Assembly: GCA_019115765.1 (NCBI GenBank)
Contig: DXCZ01000120.1
Location: 42,767-106,766, forward strand
Reading direction: 5' to 3'
From: Candidatus Mediterraneibacter stercoripullorum
Lineage (GTDB): Bacteria; Bacillota; Clostridia; Lachnospirales; Lachnospiraceae
DNA length: 64,000 nucleotides
Positions within the stretch are counted from its first letter, which is position 1, and the number at the start of each line of letters is the position of its first letter. A program made the position numbers and the translations under genes. The notes beneath the pieces are model-generated. The model searched no databases. It was not told the DNA's origin and was given only the letters and a program-made list of their open reading frames with translations. Shown here piece after piece: positions 52,282 through 60,331 of the stretch.

Positions 52282-53226
52282 CTACTTCGCCGAAACGATC
52301 TTTTCCTCCAGTTCTTCAGCCAGACGTTCCTGTTCTTCTGCATTTTCATCGAGCAGAATGTGCAGCTTTTCCAGTACAGTTTCTATCTGTCTGCAGGTGT
52401 TTTCAGCTCTTGTTTTTGACTCACTGATCCGGTCATATACCATCCAGTCTGTGAAGAGTCCATCGAAGAAATAATCGGCAAAATGAAGAAAATCACCAAT
52501 CTCCAGATGAATATCAGCGGAAATACCTTCCTTTACATCAGCCAGTTCGGTCCGGAAGTTTCGCAAAGCAGTCTGAAGATCCTGGACATTGGACTGAGCA
52601 GAATTAAGTTTGTCATATTTCATCATGTCTGTGATCAAACCGCCGCCAATCATATCCCATGTTCCCCAGTCTTTTGCGCTTTGCAGATCTCCAAGTATCT
52701 TCTGTGAGATACTCCGTGCCGCCTGGCCGGCATTGATTGCCTCATCAATCTCCTTCTTCTGATTCTGAAGAAAGAAGATCTGTCTTTCCAGCTGTAGGAT
52801 CTGTTCCACAACCGGTCCGTTCTCTGCTTTGATCTGCTTTGCTTTCTCTTCGACCATCCGCTGGTATTCTCTCTCAATCCACTGGAGTTCCGACAGGCGC
52901 CTTCTACATTCTGCAATATCGTAATTTACTCCCTCAAGTTCTCTTTCCGCCGCCGCATATTTTACAGCGGCAGCATATGCTTCCGCCTGTTCTTTCGACA
53001 GCTTTTCGTCTATCTTTCCTGTGGCTTTGTAAAAGAACACAGCGAGACTTCCTTTCTGCAGCCGGTCTACATCCTCCTGCTCTTCCTGCTTCACCTTTCC
53101 AAGCTCTGTAACCTTTTGCTCAAGCTCTGCCTGCTGCAAAAGCAGGTCCGACAACTGAGCTGAAAGCCTTTTCTTTTCCATGATTTCCTTCTGCATGCGC
53201 TGCAGCTCACTATCATAGTAATTCAT
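52282..53226 (-). CDS. Hypothetical coiled-coil protein
   Basis: A 314-residue soluble, mostly helical protein with heptad-rich stretches at about 5-50, 85-175 and 260-312. A central glycine-containing block (KDWGTWDMIGGGLITDMMKYDKL) is shared, as far as I know, with uncharacterised coiled-coil proteins in Firmicutes. It has no signal peptide or membrane helix. ATG at 53226 follows GGAGGGG; the longer frame is not used. It stands alone, with an unknown role. Confidence 0.82.
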   Translation of the reverse strand: MNYYDSELQRMQKEIMEKKRLSAQLSDLLLQQAELEQKVTELGKVKQEEQEDVDRLQKGSLAVFFYKATGKIDEKLSKEQAEAYAAAVKYAAAERELEGVNYDIAECRRRLSELQWIEREYQRMVEEKAKQIKAENGPVVEQILQLERQIFFLQNQKKEIDEAINAGQAARSISQKILGDLQSAKDWGTWDMIGGGLITDMMKYDKLNSAQSNVQDLQTALRNFRTELADVKEGISADIHLEIGDFLHFADYFFDGLFTDWMVYDRISESKTRAENTCRQIETVLEKLHILLDENAEEQERLAEELEEKIVSAK

Positions 53227-53390
53227 TTGCAATTCCCCTCCTGACTTTTTCCTGACTCTTATTTCCTCGAACAACGAGTCAAGCGGACATGATACATATC
53301 CATTTGACTTTCACTAACTTTGATTATACTGTATTACAATTTCAGTGTACAGAAAAACGGCTGATGTTTTATAGGACCTCCAGAACAAGT

Positions 53391-53620
53391 AGTTCCGCTT
53401 GCGGAACTCTCGTGCCGAGTACGGTCACTTTAGCGACTAATTTCCGCTTCGCGCGAATGCGCATCTCACGGAGCGTTTTTATTTCATGGGAACGCAGTTT
53501 TCTATGAAGTCAAATACCCCGATGCAAGCATGCGGGGCATCAAACTAGCAACGATGCAAGCATCGGGGTATTAGACCCTCGCGGCAGTCGCCAAATGGAC
53601 ATGCCAGCATGTCCGCTTGG
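53391..53620. repeat. Cluster of palindromes in a gene-free gap
   Basis: Within a 460-base gap lie three dyads. The first is AGTTCCGC-TT-GCGGAACT (53391-53408). The second is a 13-base perfect inverted repeat, AATACCCCGATGC (53513-53525) with GCATCGGGGTATT (53560-53572), containing GATGCAAGCAT twice. The third is a 14-base hairpin with one mismatch at 53591-53620 around GGACATGC/GCATGTCC. The stretch is much richer in G+C than the flanks. No gene is seen. It resembles intergenic palindromic repeat units of gut Clostridia, from memory only. Confidence 0.6.
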
Positions 53621-53637
53621 CTCGTTGCTCGCGGGAA

Positions 53638-53677
53638 TAAAAAGGGATCCCCCCGGTATAAGGAAGAATCCCCGTGT
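53638..53677 (-). terminator. Probable terminator of the formate/nitrite-type channel gene
   Basis: Reading leftwards from just after the channel stop, a G-rich imperfect stem (GGGGATTC with GGGGGATCCC) is followed by TTTTTATT. The pairing includes several G-T pairs, so it is a weak call. Confidence 0.45.
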
Positions 53678-53687
53678 TGTTGATTAT

Positions 53688-54335
53688 TTACGCTGCGATT
53701 TTCTGACCCTGATGAAGCTTTCTTACAATCCATGCGATCAGAAGCCCGCCTGCAAGATTGCCGGCTGTTACCAATACTAACACTCTGACAACTGCCAGCG
53801 GATCTGCTCCGAAATTAAATACATAGCAGGAAAGATAGAACATATCGGCAACAATATGTTCGAATCCGCAGAACACAAATGCCGTAATAAACAGCCAGAC
53901 ATAGAAGATCTGACCAACGGAGCCTTTTTCATATTGTGCGCCAACCAGTACTGCAAACGCCACAAAAAAGGCGCACAGAATTCCAAGCAGGAAAAGACTT
54001 TGCGGAGAATCATTCAGTCTGATTTCACCGATCCGCCGGATTCCATCACGGATTGTCTCATTAAACCGGGTACAATATACAACACCGGCAGCTGCCGCCG
54101 CGCCGATCCCATTTCCGCACCATGCAATAACTACATCTGCCCAGCTGTATTCTCCTGAATATACCATCAGGGGAATTACTCTTGTCACAAGCATATTATG
54201 CAGATTCATAACAAGAAAAATACCTGTTGAAAAGAACAGGCTCCCAACCAAATTGTTTGGGATGGAAAGATAAGTCATTGCTCCCAGTGAAATAAAAATA
54301 CCTGCCATTATACTGCTTATCCATTTTTCTTTCAT
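53688..54335 (-). CDS. Formate/nitrite transporter (FNT) family channel
   Basis: A 215-residue membrane protein with six helices. The first helix follows KWISSIMAGIFISLGAM. The central histidine motif is in FVFCGFEHIVADMFYLS, equivalent to the FocA/NirC pore histidine. It is shorter than usual (250-285) because the N-terminal cytoplasmic helix before KWISS is nearly absent. It carries small monovalent anions such as formate, nitrite or hydrosulphide. The ATG follows AAAGAGGAAA at good spacing. Confidence 0.87.
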   Translation of the reverse strand: MKEKWISSIMAGIFISLGAMTYLSIPNNLVGSLFFSTGIFLVMNLHNMLVTRVIPLMVYSGEYSWADVVIAWCGNGIGAAAAAGVVYCTRFNETIRDGIRRIGEIRLNDSPQSLFLLGILCAFFVAFAVLVGAQYEKGSVGQIFYVWLFITAFVFCGFEHIVADMFYLSCYVFNFGADPLAVVRVLVLVTAGNLAGGLLIAWIVRKLHQGQKIAA

Positions 54336-54570
54336 AACTTTTTCCTCTTTCGTATCAAGTATTGCTTATCGGCTATAGAGGAGGAAATCACCTCTCTTCT
54401 ATAAAAGTGTAATTGTACAGCCAATTTCCGGTGGCTATCCAGTTACACAAAATCCTTTAGCATTCTACTAGAAAAAGGAAAACAATGCAATGGTAAATTA
54501 TTCTTTTGATAAATATTGTGTAGTTATTTTTCCGCTGATCCGTTTCCGGATAGATTCCGGAATGTTATTA

Positions 54571-55428
54571 TCAGTGAAATTCATCCTCATGCTCCTTGAA
54601 AAAGTTATAATATTCCCGGACATTTTCAAGTTCTGTCCACTTCTTTACATCTACCGGATCCTCATCCAGATCATAGATCTTCGCGCCACGCATGGCCAGT
54701 ACAAAAGGTGAATGGGTAGAGATCACAAACTGACATCCGAAGAAACGGGCCGAGTCTTCTATAAAGTTCACCAGTTCCTGCTGTCTGGCAGGTGACAGGC
54801 TGTTTTCCGGCTCATCCAGCAAGTACAGCCCGTTTTCCGATATCTTTTCTGAGAAATACAAAAAAGCACTTTCCCCATTCGAGTACTCCCGGATATTGTC
54901 CATCAATTCAGATCGGACAAACTTTGACTGGGTCATTCGTCTTGCCTTAGTCACTTTCTTCAGAGACTCATAATCATCCAGAGAGCGCATCCGGAAATCA
55001 GAGTATTTTGCATCCAGATAGTCTTCAAAGAGGGTCTCCTTCTTCCGGTCGATTCCTTCATTCATACTGCGGATATTCAGCATATAGTCAAACACATCAT
55101 CACTGGTGATCACACGGCTGTTCAGAGGGATCGACCCTCGGGTTTCAAAATCACACAGCTTAAGATACTCACCATAGAAATTAGTTTTATTAAATACACT
55201 GTCCCGCTTAATCTGCAGCTTCTCCGCGATCACATTAAGAGCTGTCGTCTTCCCTGTTCCATTTCCACCGTAAAGAATCGTAACCGGCTCAAAATCGATC
55301 CTTCGGAATCTGCGGCCGGACAAGACCTGGAAGGGATAATAAGAATCATAACAGGTTCTTTTCTGCCGCAGGAAAAAATCAAACTCCATATCACTGTCCG
55401 GAAAAGTAAAATTATCCAAATAAATCAT
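54571..55428 (-). CDS. AAA-type ATPase (SMC/ABC-like, stand-alone)
   Basis: A 285-residue ATPase with Walker A YGGNGTGKTTALN (about 53-65), an ABC-like signature YSNGESAFLYF, Walker B GLYLLDEPENSLSP and the H-loop ISTHSPF. The middle helical part is short, as in the COG3910/COG4637-type group. Function unknown. Start at 55428 with a modest GGATGAG. It lies just downstream of a DUF89 relic; no nuclease partner is seen, so a defence role cannot be claimed. Confidence 0.87.
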   Translation of the reverse strand: MIYLDNFTFPDSDMEFDFFLRQKRTCYDSYYPFQVLSGRRFRRIDFEPVTILYGGNGTGKTTALNVIAEKLQIKRDSVFNKTNFYGEYLKLCDFETRGSIPLNSRVITSDDVFDYMLNIRSMNEGIDRKKETLFEDYLDAKYSDFRMRSLDDYESLKKVTKARRMTQSKFVRSELMDNIREYSNGESAFLYFSEKISENGLYLLDEPENSLSPARQQELVNFIEDSARFFGCQFVISTHSPFVLAMRGAKIYDLDEDPVDVKKWTELENVREYYNFFKEHEDEFH

Positions 55429-55444
55429 CCGTACTCATCCTATC

Positions 55445-55919
55445 CTATATCCGCTTCTCATTGACAAACATTCCCTGAAACTGCTCTGCATGAAATCTTT
55501 TCATAAACCACTCGCATTTGCAGAGAAAGAGATAATAGAAGTTCCAGCAGCTTTTCCTTGGAAATATCCTTCACCGCGGCGTAATCAATATAGTTTCCTG
55601 TGCGTGCAAAACAAAGAGCTGCTTCCAGAGGATCTCTGTGCCGGCGTACTCTCAATTCAAGAGCGTCTTCCAGAGACAGAAGATAATCATTGAACTTCTG
55701 CTTCACTTCATCCATAGGACTTTTCTTTCCCCAGTATTTTTCATAGATCCTGGACAGAGGCTTTACAAGTGCGGGTGCAGATAACTCCGGATTACAGGCA
55801 GAAAGAAAGGCCAGCACCTCTCTCATATAACGCATTTTCTTCTCTTCATCAGTAAAATGCCTTGTCTGGGATTCCTGCATCTGGATCAGGCAGGTAAGGC
55901 AGAACGAATTTATTTTCAT
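55445..55919 (-). pseudogene. DUF89 (ARMT1-like phosphatase) gene with internal deletion
   Basis: From ATG 55919 (AAAAGGAGCG upstream) about 125 codons match the start of DUF89 proteins (FCLTCLIQMQESQTRHF, KYWGKKSPMDEVKQKFND, ARTGNYIDYAAV). Near 55535-55545 the good frame switches by one to a segment (NFYYLFLCKCEWFMKRF) that looks like the family's C-terminus, ending at TAG 55445. The original frame ends earlier (55458) in unrelated codons. About half of a 280-residue protein, with the active site, is missing. Confidence 0.75.
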
Positions 55920-55946
55920 ATCCCGCTCCTTTTCGTGAAGTGTTTA

Positions 55947-55977
55947 GAAAAGGGACGCAGCACCCTACGTCCCTTAC
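55947..55977 (-). terminator. Intrinsic terminator of purC
   Basis: AAGGGACG and CGTCCCTT form an 8-base-pair stem right after the purC stop, read leftwards, followed by TTTTCT. Confidence 0.75.
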
Positions 55978-55993
55978 ATTATGCTGAAAATAT

Positions 55994-56857
55994 TTACTGA
56001 AGCTTCTTTCCCGTCAGCATCTCATAGCTCTGCAGATATTTATCAATCGTCTTCTGAACGATATCATCCGGAAGAGTCCAGTCATTGTCAGGATTCGCTT
56101 TCAGCCAGTCACGTGCAAACTGTTTGTCAAAGGACGGCTGTCCATGTCCCGGCTCATAGCCGTCTGCCGGCCAGAAACGGGAGCTGTCAGGCGTCAGCAT
56201 CTCATCTCCAAGAACAATATTTCCATCTTCATCAAGACCAAACTCGAATTTCGTATCTGCGATGATGATTCCACGGCTCAGCGCATAGTCTGCACATTTC
56301 TTATACAGAGCGATGGTGTAGTCACGCAGTTTTGAAGCGTATTCCTCGCCTTTGCCCGGGAAATATTTCTCAAGGTGAGCTACACTCTGCTCATAGGAAA
56401 TATTTTCGTCATGATCTCCAATCTCAGCCTTGGTAGACGGTGTATAGATTGGTTCCGGCAGCTTGTCAGACTCTTTCAGTCCTTCCGGCAGTTTAATCCC
56501 GCATACAGTACCATTCTCCTGATAGCTTGCCCATCCGCTTCCTGTAATATATCCGCGGACGATGCACTCGATAGGAAGCATATTCAGCTTCCGGCACATC
56601 ATGCTGTTTCCGTCAAACTGCGGCTGACGGAAGAACTCCGGCATGTCATTCACATCGGTAGAAATCATGTGATTGGGAAGAATATCCTCTGTCATCTCAA
56701 ACCAGAACTTGGACATCTGAGTAAGTACAGTTCCCTTCTTCGTCACCGTGTTTTTCAGTATAACATCGAAGCAGCTGATCCGGTCGGTAGCTACCATGAT
56801 TAAGTTGTCGCCGTTATCATAAATCTCACGGACTTTTCCTTCTTTAATCGGTTTCAT
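55994..56857 (-). CDS. purC: Phosphoribosylaminoimidazole-succinocarboxamide synthase (SAICAR synthetase)
   Basis: A 287-residue PurC of the longer class. It couples CAIR and aspartate with ATP in purine synthesis. Visible are KEGKVREIYDNGDNLIMVATDR, VRGYITGSGW, LPEPIYTPSTKAE and DTKFEFGLDEDGNIVLGDE. ATG at 56857 has GAGGTATAAG. It is a lone pur gene with its own promoter and terminator. Confidence 0.96.
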   Translation of the reverse strand: MKPIKEGKVREIYDNGDNLIMVATDRISCFDVILKNTVTKKGTVLTQMSKFWFEMTEDILPNHMISTDVNDMPEFFRQPQFDGNSMMCRKLNMLPIECIVRGYITGSGWASYQENGTVCGIKLPEGLKESDKLPEPIYTPSTKAEIGDHDENISYEQSVAHLEKYFPGKGEEYASKLRDYTIALYKKCADYALSRGIIIADTKFEFGLDEDGNIVLGDEMLTPDSSRFWPADGYEPGHGQPSFDKQFARDWLKANPDNDWTLPDDIVQKTIDKYLQSYEMLTGKKLQ

Positions 56858-56897
56858 TCTTATACCTCACTTCCATTTGTCAAGTTACTCCCGTAAC

Positions 56898-56926
56898 ATT
56901 ATAGCATCATCCGGACAGCTTGTCAG
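56898..56926 (-). promoter_or_regulatory. Promoter of purC
   Basis: CTGACA (56921-56926) and a consensus TATAAT (56898-56903) read leftwards, 17 bases apart, with TGC before the -10. The leader to the ATG is only about 35 bases, leaving no room for a purine riboswitch. Confidence 0.75.
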
Positions 56927-57104
56927 TCTTTTCTCGATAAAATTTCTTTTGGATAAAATCCTTCTATAATCTAAACAACTGCTTCAATAAGTGTTTTGTT
57001 CCAGTTCAGGATCACAATATCCATCTGTATTAAATGTTTTTCTCATTGATGTCACACACCTTTCCACTGTATCCAGTAAACTAAGTATATCTTTTTTCAG
57101 TAAG

Positions 57105-57139
57105 TTGACAATGTAATATTGACAGCATATATGTAATAT
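57105..57139 (+). promoter_or_regulatory. Promoter and likely self-operator of the MarR gene
   Basis: TTGACA (57105-57110) and TATATG (57128-57133) are 17 bases apart. The direct repeat ATGTAATAT occurs at 57111-57119 and 57131-57139, 20 bases apart (two helical turns), inside and next to the promoter. A dimeric regulator such as MarR binding there would block its own promoter. The stretch 56927-57104 holds nothing else that I can identify. Confidence 0.55.
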
Positions 57140-57191
57140 GTTACCTTTTAGTCAGATGACAGAAAGCATTTCCATCGGGAGAGACGAATCA

Positions 57192-57662
57192 ATGAATATC
57201 AAAGAAGTATTGCAAAATGAGAATATCGATTTCAACGGCATAGAATCACCTTATTTTCTGATTGGTCTGCTCAGTGCTTTCGATAACCGTTTTCAGGCAG
57301 CAGCCGACAGAACAATGAAAGAGATCAGCTGGAAGCAGTTTTTCACGATCATCTGCATTGAGCTGTGCAAAGAAAGTCCGACAATCAGAGAGCTTTCCGA
57401 GATTATGGGCAGCTCCCATCAGAATGTCAAGCAGATCATACTGAAACTTGAAAGGAAAGGATTCGTAAGCATAGAAACAGATCCACTGGATAAAAGGAAA
57501 CAAAGGATCAGCCTCACTCCGCTATGTCGTGAGTTCTGTCGTAAAAATGATGAATTGACTACAGGAATCATGAATACATTATTCAATGGCATCTCTGAGG
57601 AACAGCTTCAGACTACGATTCAAACGATCACGCAGATTGGAAAGAATCTGAATCAGATATAA
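57192..57662 (+). CDS. MarR family transcriptional regulator
   Basis: A 156-residue winged-helix regulator. The recognition region TIRELSEIMGSSHQNVKQIILKLERKGF and the wing DPLDKRKQRISLT are clear. Start at 57192 follows GGGAGAG; an upstream ATG at 57138 lies in the promoter region. The flavodoxin-like gene follows 73 bases later and is probably its target together with itself. Confidence 0.9.
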   Translation: MNIKEVLQNENIDFNGIESPYFLIGLLSAFDNRFQAAADRTMKEISWKQFFTIICIELCKESPTIRELSEIMGSSHQNVKQIILKLERKGFVSIETDPLDKRKQRISLTPLCREFCRKNDELTTGIMNTLFNGISEEQLQTTIQTITQIGKNLNQI

Positions 57663-57735
57663 GGAGGGCAAGTGTGAAAGTAAGCTTTCACATCTAACAT
57701 TATCGACGCAGCAAGTGCGTCAGAAAGAGGAAAAA

Positions 57736-58266
57736 ATGAAAAAGGGAATTATCTTATATCAGTCAAAATATGGCGCTACTGAAAAATATGCACGATGGCT
57801 CCAGGAAGAAACCGGATTTGACATTATGAAAACAAAAGGCGCAGATATCAGCTTTCTGCAGAAATATGACACCATCATTCTTGGAGGAGGAGTCTATGCA
57901 TCAGGAATTGCAGGTCTGTCTTTCCTGAAGAAAAACATTGCAAAATTAAATGATAAGAAGATCGCTGTTTTCTGTGTTGGTGCATCACCTTATGATAAAA
58001 ATGCCATTGATCAGATCAGAAAACTGCATTTCAAAGACCAGCTCAGCGCGATTCCCCTGTATTACTGCCGCGGCGCATGGGATGAAGAGAAAATGACATT
58101 TCCCGACAGAACACTGTGCAGAATACTGCAGAAGTCTGTTGCAAAACAGGATCCCGACACATGTGAGCCCTGGCAGAAAGCGCTGATGTGTGCTGTCGGA
58201 CAGAGCTGCGACTGGACCGACAGAGAATATCTGGCTGATCTGCTGGCTTATGTAAAATCAACCTGA
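57736..58266 (+). CDS. Flavodoxin-domain protein
   Basis: A 176-residue protein with the flavodoxin phosphate loop YQSKYGATEKYARWL at residues 8-22, the second FMN loop ILGGGVYASG, and VFCVGASPYD. It resembles the HemG/flavodoxin_5 group used in electron transfer or oxidative stress. ATG at 57736 follows AGAGGAAAAA. It is paired with a MarR regulator, suggesting induction by a redox-active compound; this is inference. Confidence 0.87.
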   Translation: MKKGIILYQSKYGATEKYARWLQEETGFDIMKTKGADISFLQKYDTIILGGGVYASGIAGLSFLKKNIAKLNDKKIAVFCVGASPYDKNAIDQIRKLHFKDQLSAIPLYYCRGAWDEEKMTFPDRTLCRILQKSVAKQDPDTCEPWQKALMCAVGQSCDWTDREYLADLLAYVKST

Positions 58267-58294
58267 TCCTGAATGACCTTTTTCAGTTTCTGTT

Positions 58295-58336
58295 CACAGG
58301 ACTGTATCATTTAAACGCAGTCCTGTGATATTTTTT
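58295..58336 (+). terminator. Intrinsic terminator after the flavodoxin gene
   Basis: A perfect 10-base stem (CACAGGACTG with CAGTCCTGTG) with a 13-base loop, followed by ATATTTTTT, 28 bases after the stop. It also separates this unit from the convergent AraC-type gene. Confidence 0.85.
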
Positions 58337-58360
58337 CATCAGTAGTCCCCGCACGGATAA

Positions 58361-59287
58361 TTATGCTTTGCACAAATAATTCAAAGAGATATCATACAAT
58401 TCATTTATAAGTTTGAGATTCCCAATCTTTTTAGCAATCGGTATTATCTCCGATAAAGTCTCTTTTGCCTTGATCTTCCTGCGTTCTTCGGCCATAAATT
58501 CCAATGTACGCATATTGTGTAATCTTTCGGCCAGCTTCACCAGAAGCACCTCATCTCCCAAAGATATGCTATCTAAATCATAAGTTGACACAGCCAGTCT
58601 CTCAACAATTGCTGCCGTACTCGCCGGAAGTTCTTTCTTCAGCTGCTCGATTGTGACAGAAGTTTTCTGCACAGCGTCACAAAACATTCCGGCATAAATG
58701 GTGTCTTTATCAGCTGACATTTCTGCTAAAATGATAGCAATATTAAGCGGATGTGTAACATACTCATCTCCTGAATATCTTTTTTCCCTTTCATAGACAT
58801 GACAAGCCAGCAAATATACATACTGTAATTCTTCTTCATCAATGTCGATATTTATTGATATCATCTCCTCTTTCAAACGCTCCAGTAATTGCTCCTTTGT
58901 AGAATGAATATCTGTATTCTTTAAAAAGATATGGCTCATAGCACTACCTCCCAAATCGTCAATCTGCATCATCATTGCCTTTAGAAGTGCCGGATAAAAG
59001 CCAAATTCATTCTTAAATGATTTTGTAAAACCACTATGCGTTTTCCATCCGAATCGGAACGCTGCATCAATAATTCTCTCTCCGTTCAAAACAGCTTCGG
59101 AGGCTTTGATCAGTCTCCTCTTCTTCACATATTCCATGACTGACATCTGCATTTCCTGCTTGAAGCATCTGGAAAAATGATATTCAGAATACCCTGCTGC
59201 ATCCGCAATTGAGGAAACTGTAATTGGCTCTTCCAAATGATTATCAATATAGAGCAGACTGTCTCTAATCTGTCGCATCATTTCCAT
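58361..59287 (-). CDS. AraC-type DNA-binding domain fused to a degenerate RelA/SpoT-type HD domain
   Basis: 308 residues. Residues 1-105 are an AraC/XylS two-helix-turn-helix domain (PITVSSIADAAGYSEYHFSR, then AAFRFGWKTHSGFTKSFKNE and FGFYP). After a linker (105-150), residues 155-305 match the (p)ppGpp-hydrolase HD domain of RelA/SpoT and Mesh1: YSGDEYVTHPLNIAIILAEM, DTIYAG, LVKLAERLHNMRTL, and an AKETLSEIIPIAKKIG tail. Compared with Rel, His53 and Asn148 are kept (H179, N258). The HD pair is Cys203-Asp204, the catalytic Glu-Asp is Gln207-Lys208, and the metal Asp144 is Glu254. It is probably a sensor, not an enzyme. ATG at 59287 follows AGGAG at 8 bases. It lies directly after a methyltransferase relic. 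Confidence 0.85.
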   Translation of the reverse strand: MEMMRQIRDSLLYIDNHLEEPITVSSIADAAGYSEYHFSRCFKQEMQMSVMEYVKKRRLIKASEAVLNGERIIDAAFRFGWKTHSGFTKSFKNEFGFYPALLKAMMMQIDDLGGSAMSHIFLKNTDIHSTKEQLLERLKEEMISINIDIDEEELQYVYLLACHVYEREKRYSGDEYVTHPLNIAIILAEMSADKDTIYAGMFCDAVQKTSVTIEQLKKELPASTAAIVERLAVSTYDLDSISLGDEVLLVKLAERLHNMRTLEFMAEERRKIKAKETLSEIIPIAKKIGNLKLINELYDISLNYLCKA

Positions 59288-59298
59288 AACCGTCACTC

Positions 59299-59614
59299 CT
59301 ATATTCCACGTGGTAGTTTTAATATAAGCCTTGACTCTAAAATTTTCTTTTCCTCATTTGCTTTTTTGAGCGGAATTATTTTCTTGCAATAATCAGATAT
59401 CGATGAATAAATAATATGAGCAAACCAGACAAAAGCCCCGATATCGTAAAATATTACCGGACAGTATGCTTCCTCTGCCTGTATGATCTGGAATCCTGCC
59501 TCTTTAAAGTTCCTGCATTGATCTTTGAGATTCAAATGTGGAAATGGTTCATCCATGTATATGTGCCAGTTCCTCTTCATGCTTCCAAGTTGTTTTCAAA
59601 TAATTTTTATTCAT
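59299..59614 (-). pseudogene. SAM-dependent methyltransferase gene with internal deletion
   Basis: ATG at 59614 (GAAAGGAA upstream) opens NKNYLKTTWKHEEELAHIHG, the typical start of a class I methyltransferase of Clostridia, and then meets TGA. In another frame the C-terminal part follows at once (DEPFPHLNLKDQCRNFKEAG, FYDIGAFVWFAHII). The junction is about 59555-59570. The SAM-binding core is missing. The end after FAHII also looks unlike the family. An ATG at 59580 opens the 93-codon 3' fragment. Confidence 0.75.
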
Positions 59615-59754
59615 TAAACTGCATTCCTTTCAAAATAGTAATTCGTGTTTTGACAGGTGCAGTTCCTGACAGCATAAATATAATGTTTTTGTTTAACCTC
59701 GATACAATCTGCTGTCAGTTCTTAGAACTGCACCGAGATATTAATTCGTTTCAT
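59614..59754 (-). pseudogene. Small gene relic with in-frame stop
   Basis: ATG at 59754 follows a strong AAGGAGGAG. Codon 11 is TAA; the same frame is then open for 35 more codons and ends overlapping the methyltransferase ATG (TAATG), as in an operon. The arms TGCAGTTC...TGACAGCA and TGCTGTCAGGAACTGCA form a long-range inverted repeat (about 59657-59733). No family is recognised. Confidence 0.4.
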
Positions 59755-59782
59755 CACTTTGCTCCTCCTTGACTTTTACTTC

Positions 59783-59808
59783 TTTCTAGTAAACTAGTTT
59801 AGTAGAAA
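59783..59808. promoter_or_regulatory. 26-base palindromic operator
   Basis: A near-perfect palindrome centred on TAAACTAGTTTA with TTTCTA/TAGAAA-type arms (only one symmetric mismatch pair). It lies just upstream of the AAGGAGGAG of the relic at 59754 and so would control the relic-methyltransferase-AraC/Rel unit. Its shape suits a TetR- or MarR-type dimer. No such regulator gene adjoins it. Confidence 0.6.
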
Positions 59809-59847
59809 CATCACTTGTTTCTTATACGCTCATCTGTCACAATATGT

Positions 59848-60306
59848 TCAAATGCCACAATGTTCTGTTCTCAGATATTCTTTTAAGAAACTCGGAAATG
59901 CTTTATATTGATCCAAGTCTTTGATTGGGATCCAATGCATTTCTTCTTTCGCACCAAAGGCGGTATAGCTGTTACTGAAAAGTTTTTTGCTTCCGCGGGA
60001 TTTCATTAAGAAATAAAAGCATATTTCATGACATTCCATGCCTTTTAATGATCCCTTATTTTCGTTAAAAAAATTTTCATGAATCACTGCCAGATGATTG
60101 ATTTCATAATGTACTCCTGTTTCTTCATATACTTCTCTCAAAACAGCTTCTTCAGCAGTTTCTCCCATATGTACTCCGCCGCCAACAGAATAATAGTAAT
60201 CCTCATTCGAATTTCCAACAAACAACACACAATCATCTTCGATGATTATTGCCGCAGCACGATAACGAAACCAGTTCTTGTCTCTGGTAAATCCACAGTC
60301 ATACAT
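59848..60306 (-). CDS. Nudix hydrolase
   Basis: A 152-residue protein with a complete Nudix box (GGGVHMGETAEEAVLREVYEETG) in conserved order G-x5-E-x7-REVYEETG at about residues 42-64. Such enzymes cleave nucleoside diphosphate-linked compounds; the substrate is unknown. ATG at 60306 follows GGAGGAAG; the longer frame begins inside the upstream relic. Confidence 0.88.
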   Translation of the reverse strand: MYDCGFTRDKNWFRYRAAAIIIEDDCVLFVGNSNEDYYYSVGGGVHMGETAEEAVLREVYEETGVHYEINHLAVIHENFFNENKGSLKGMECHEICFYFLMKSRGSKKLFSNSYTAFGAKEEMHWIPIKDLDQYKAFPSFLKEYLRTEHCGI

Positions 60307-60331
60307 AAAATTACTTCCTCCACAGTCGGTC

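Noticed and set aside
54571..55428. Stand-alone AAA ATPase as an anti-phage (OLD- or Septu-like) system
   Set aside because: No nuclease or other effector gene adjoins it; the neighbour is a DUF89 relic. Defence cannot be supported.
56858..56897. Purine riboswitch before purC
   Set aside because: The mapped promoter leaves a leader of about 35 bases, too short for the aptamer.
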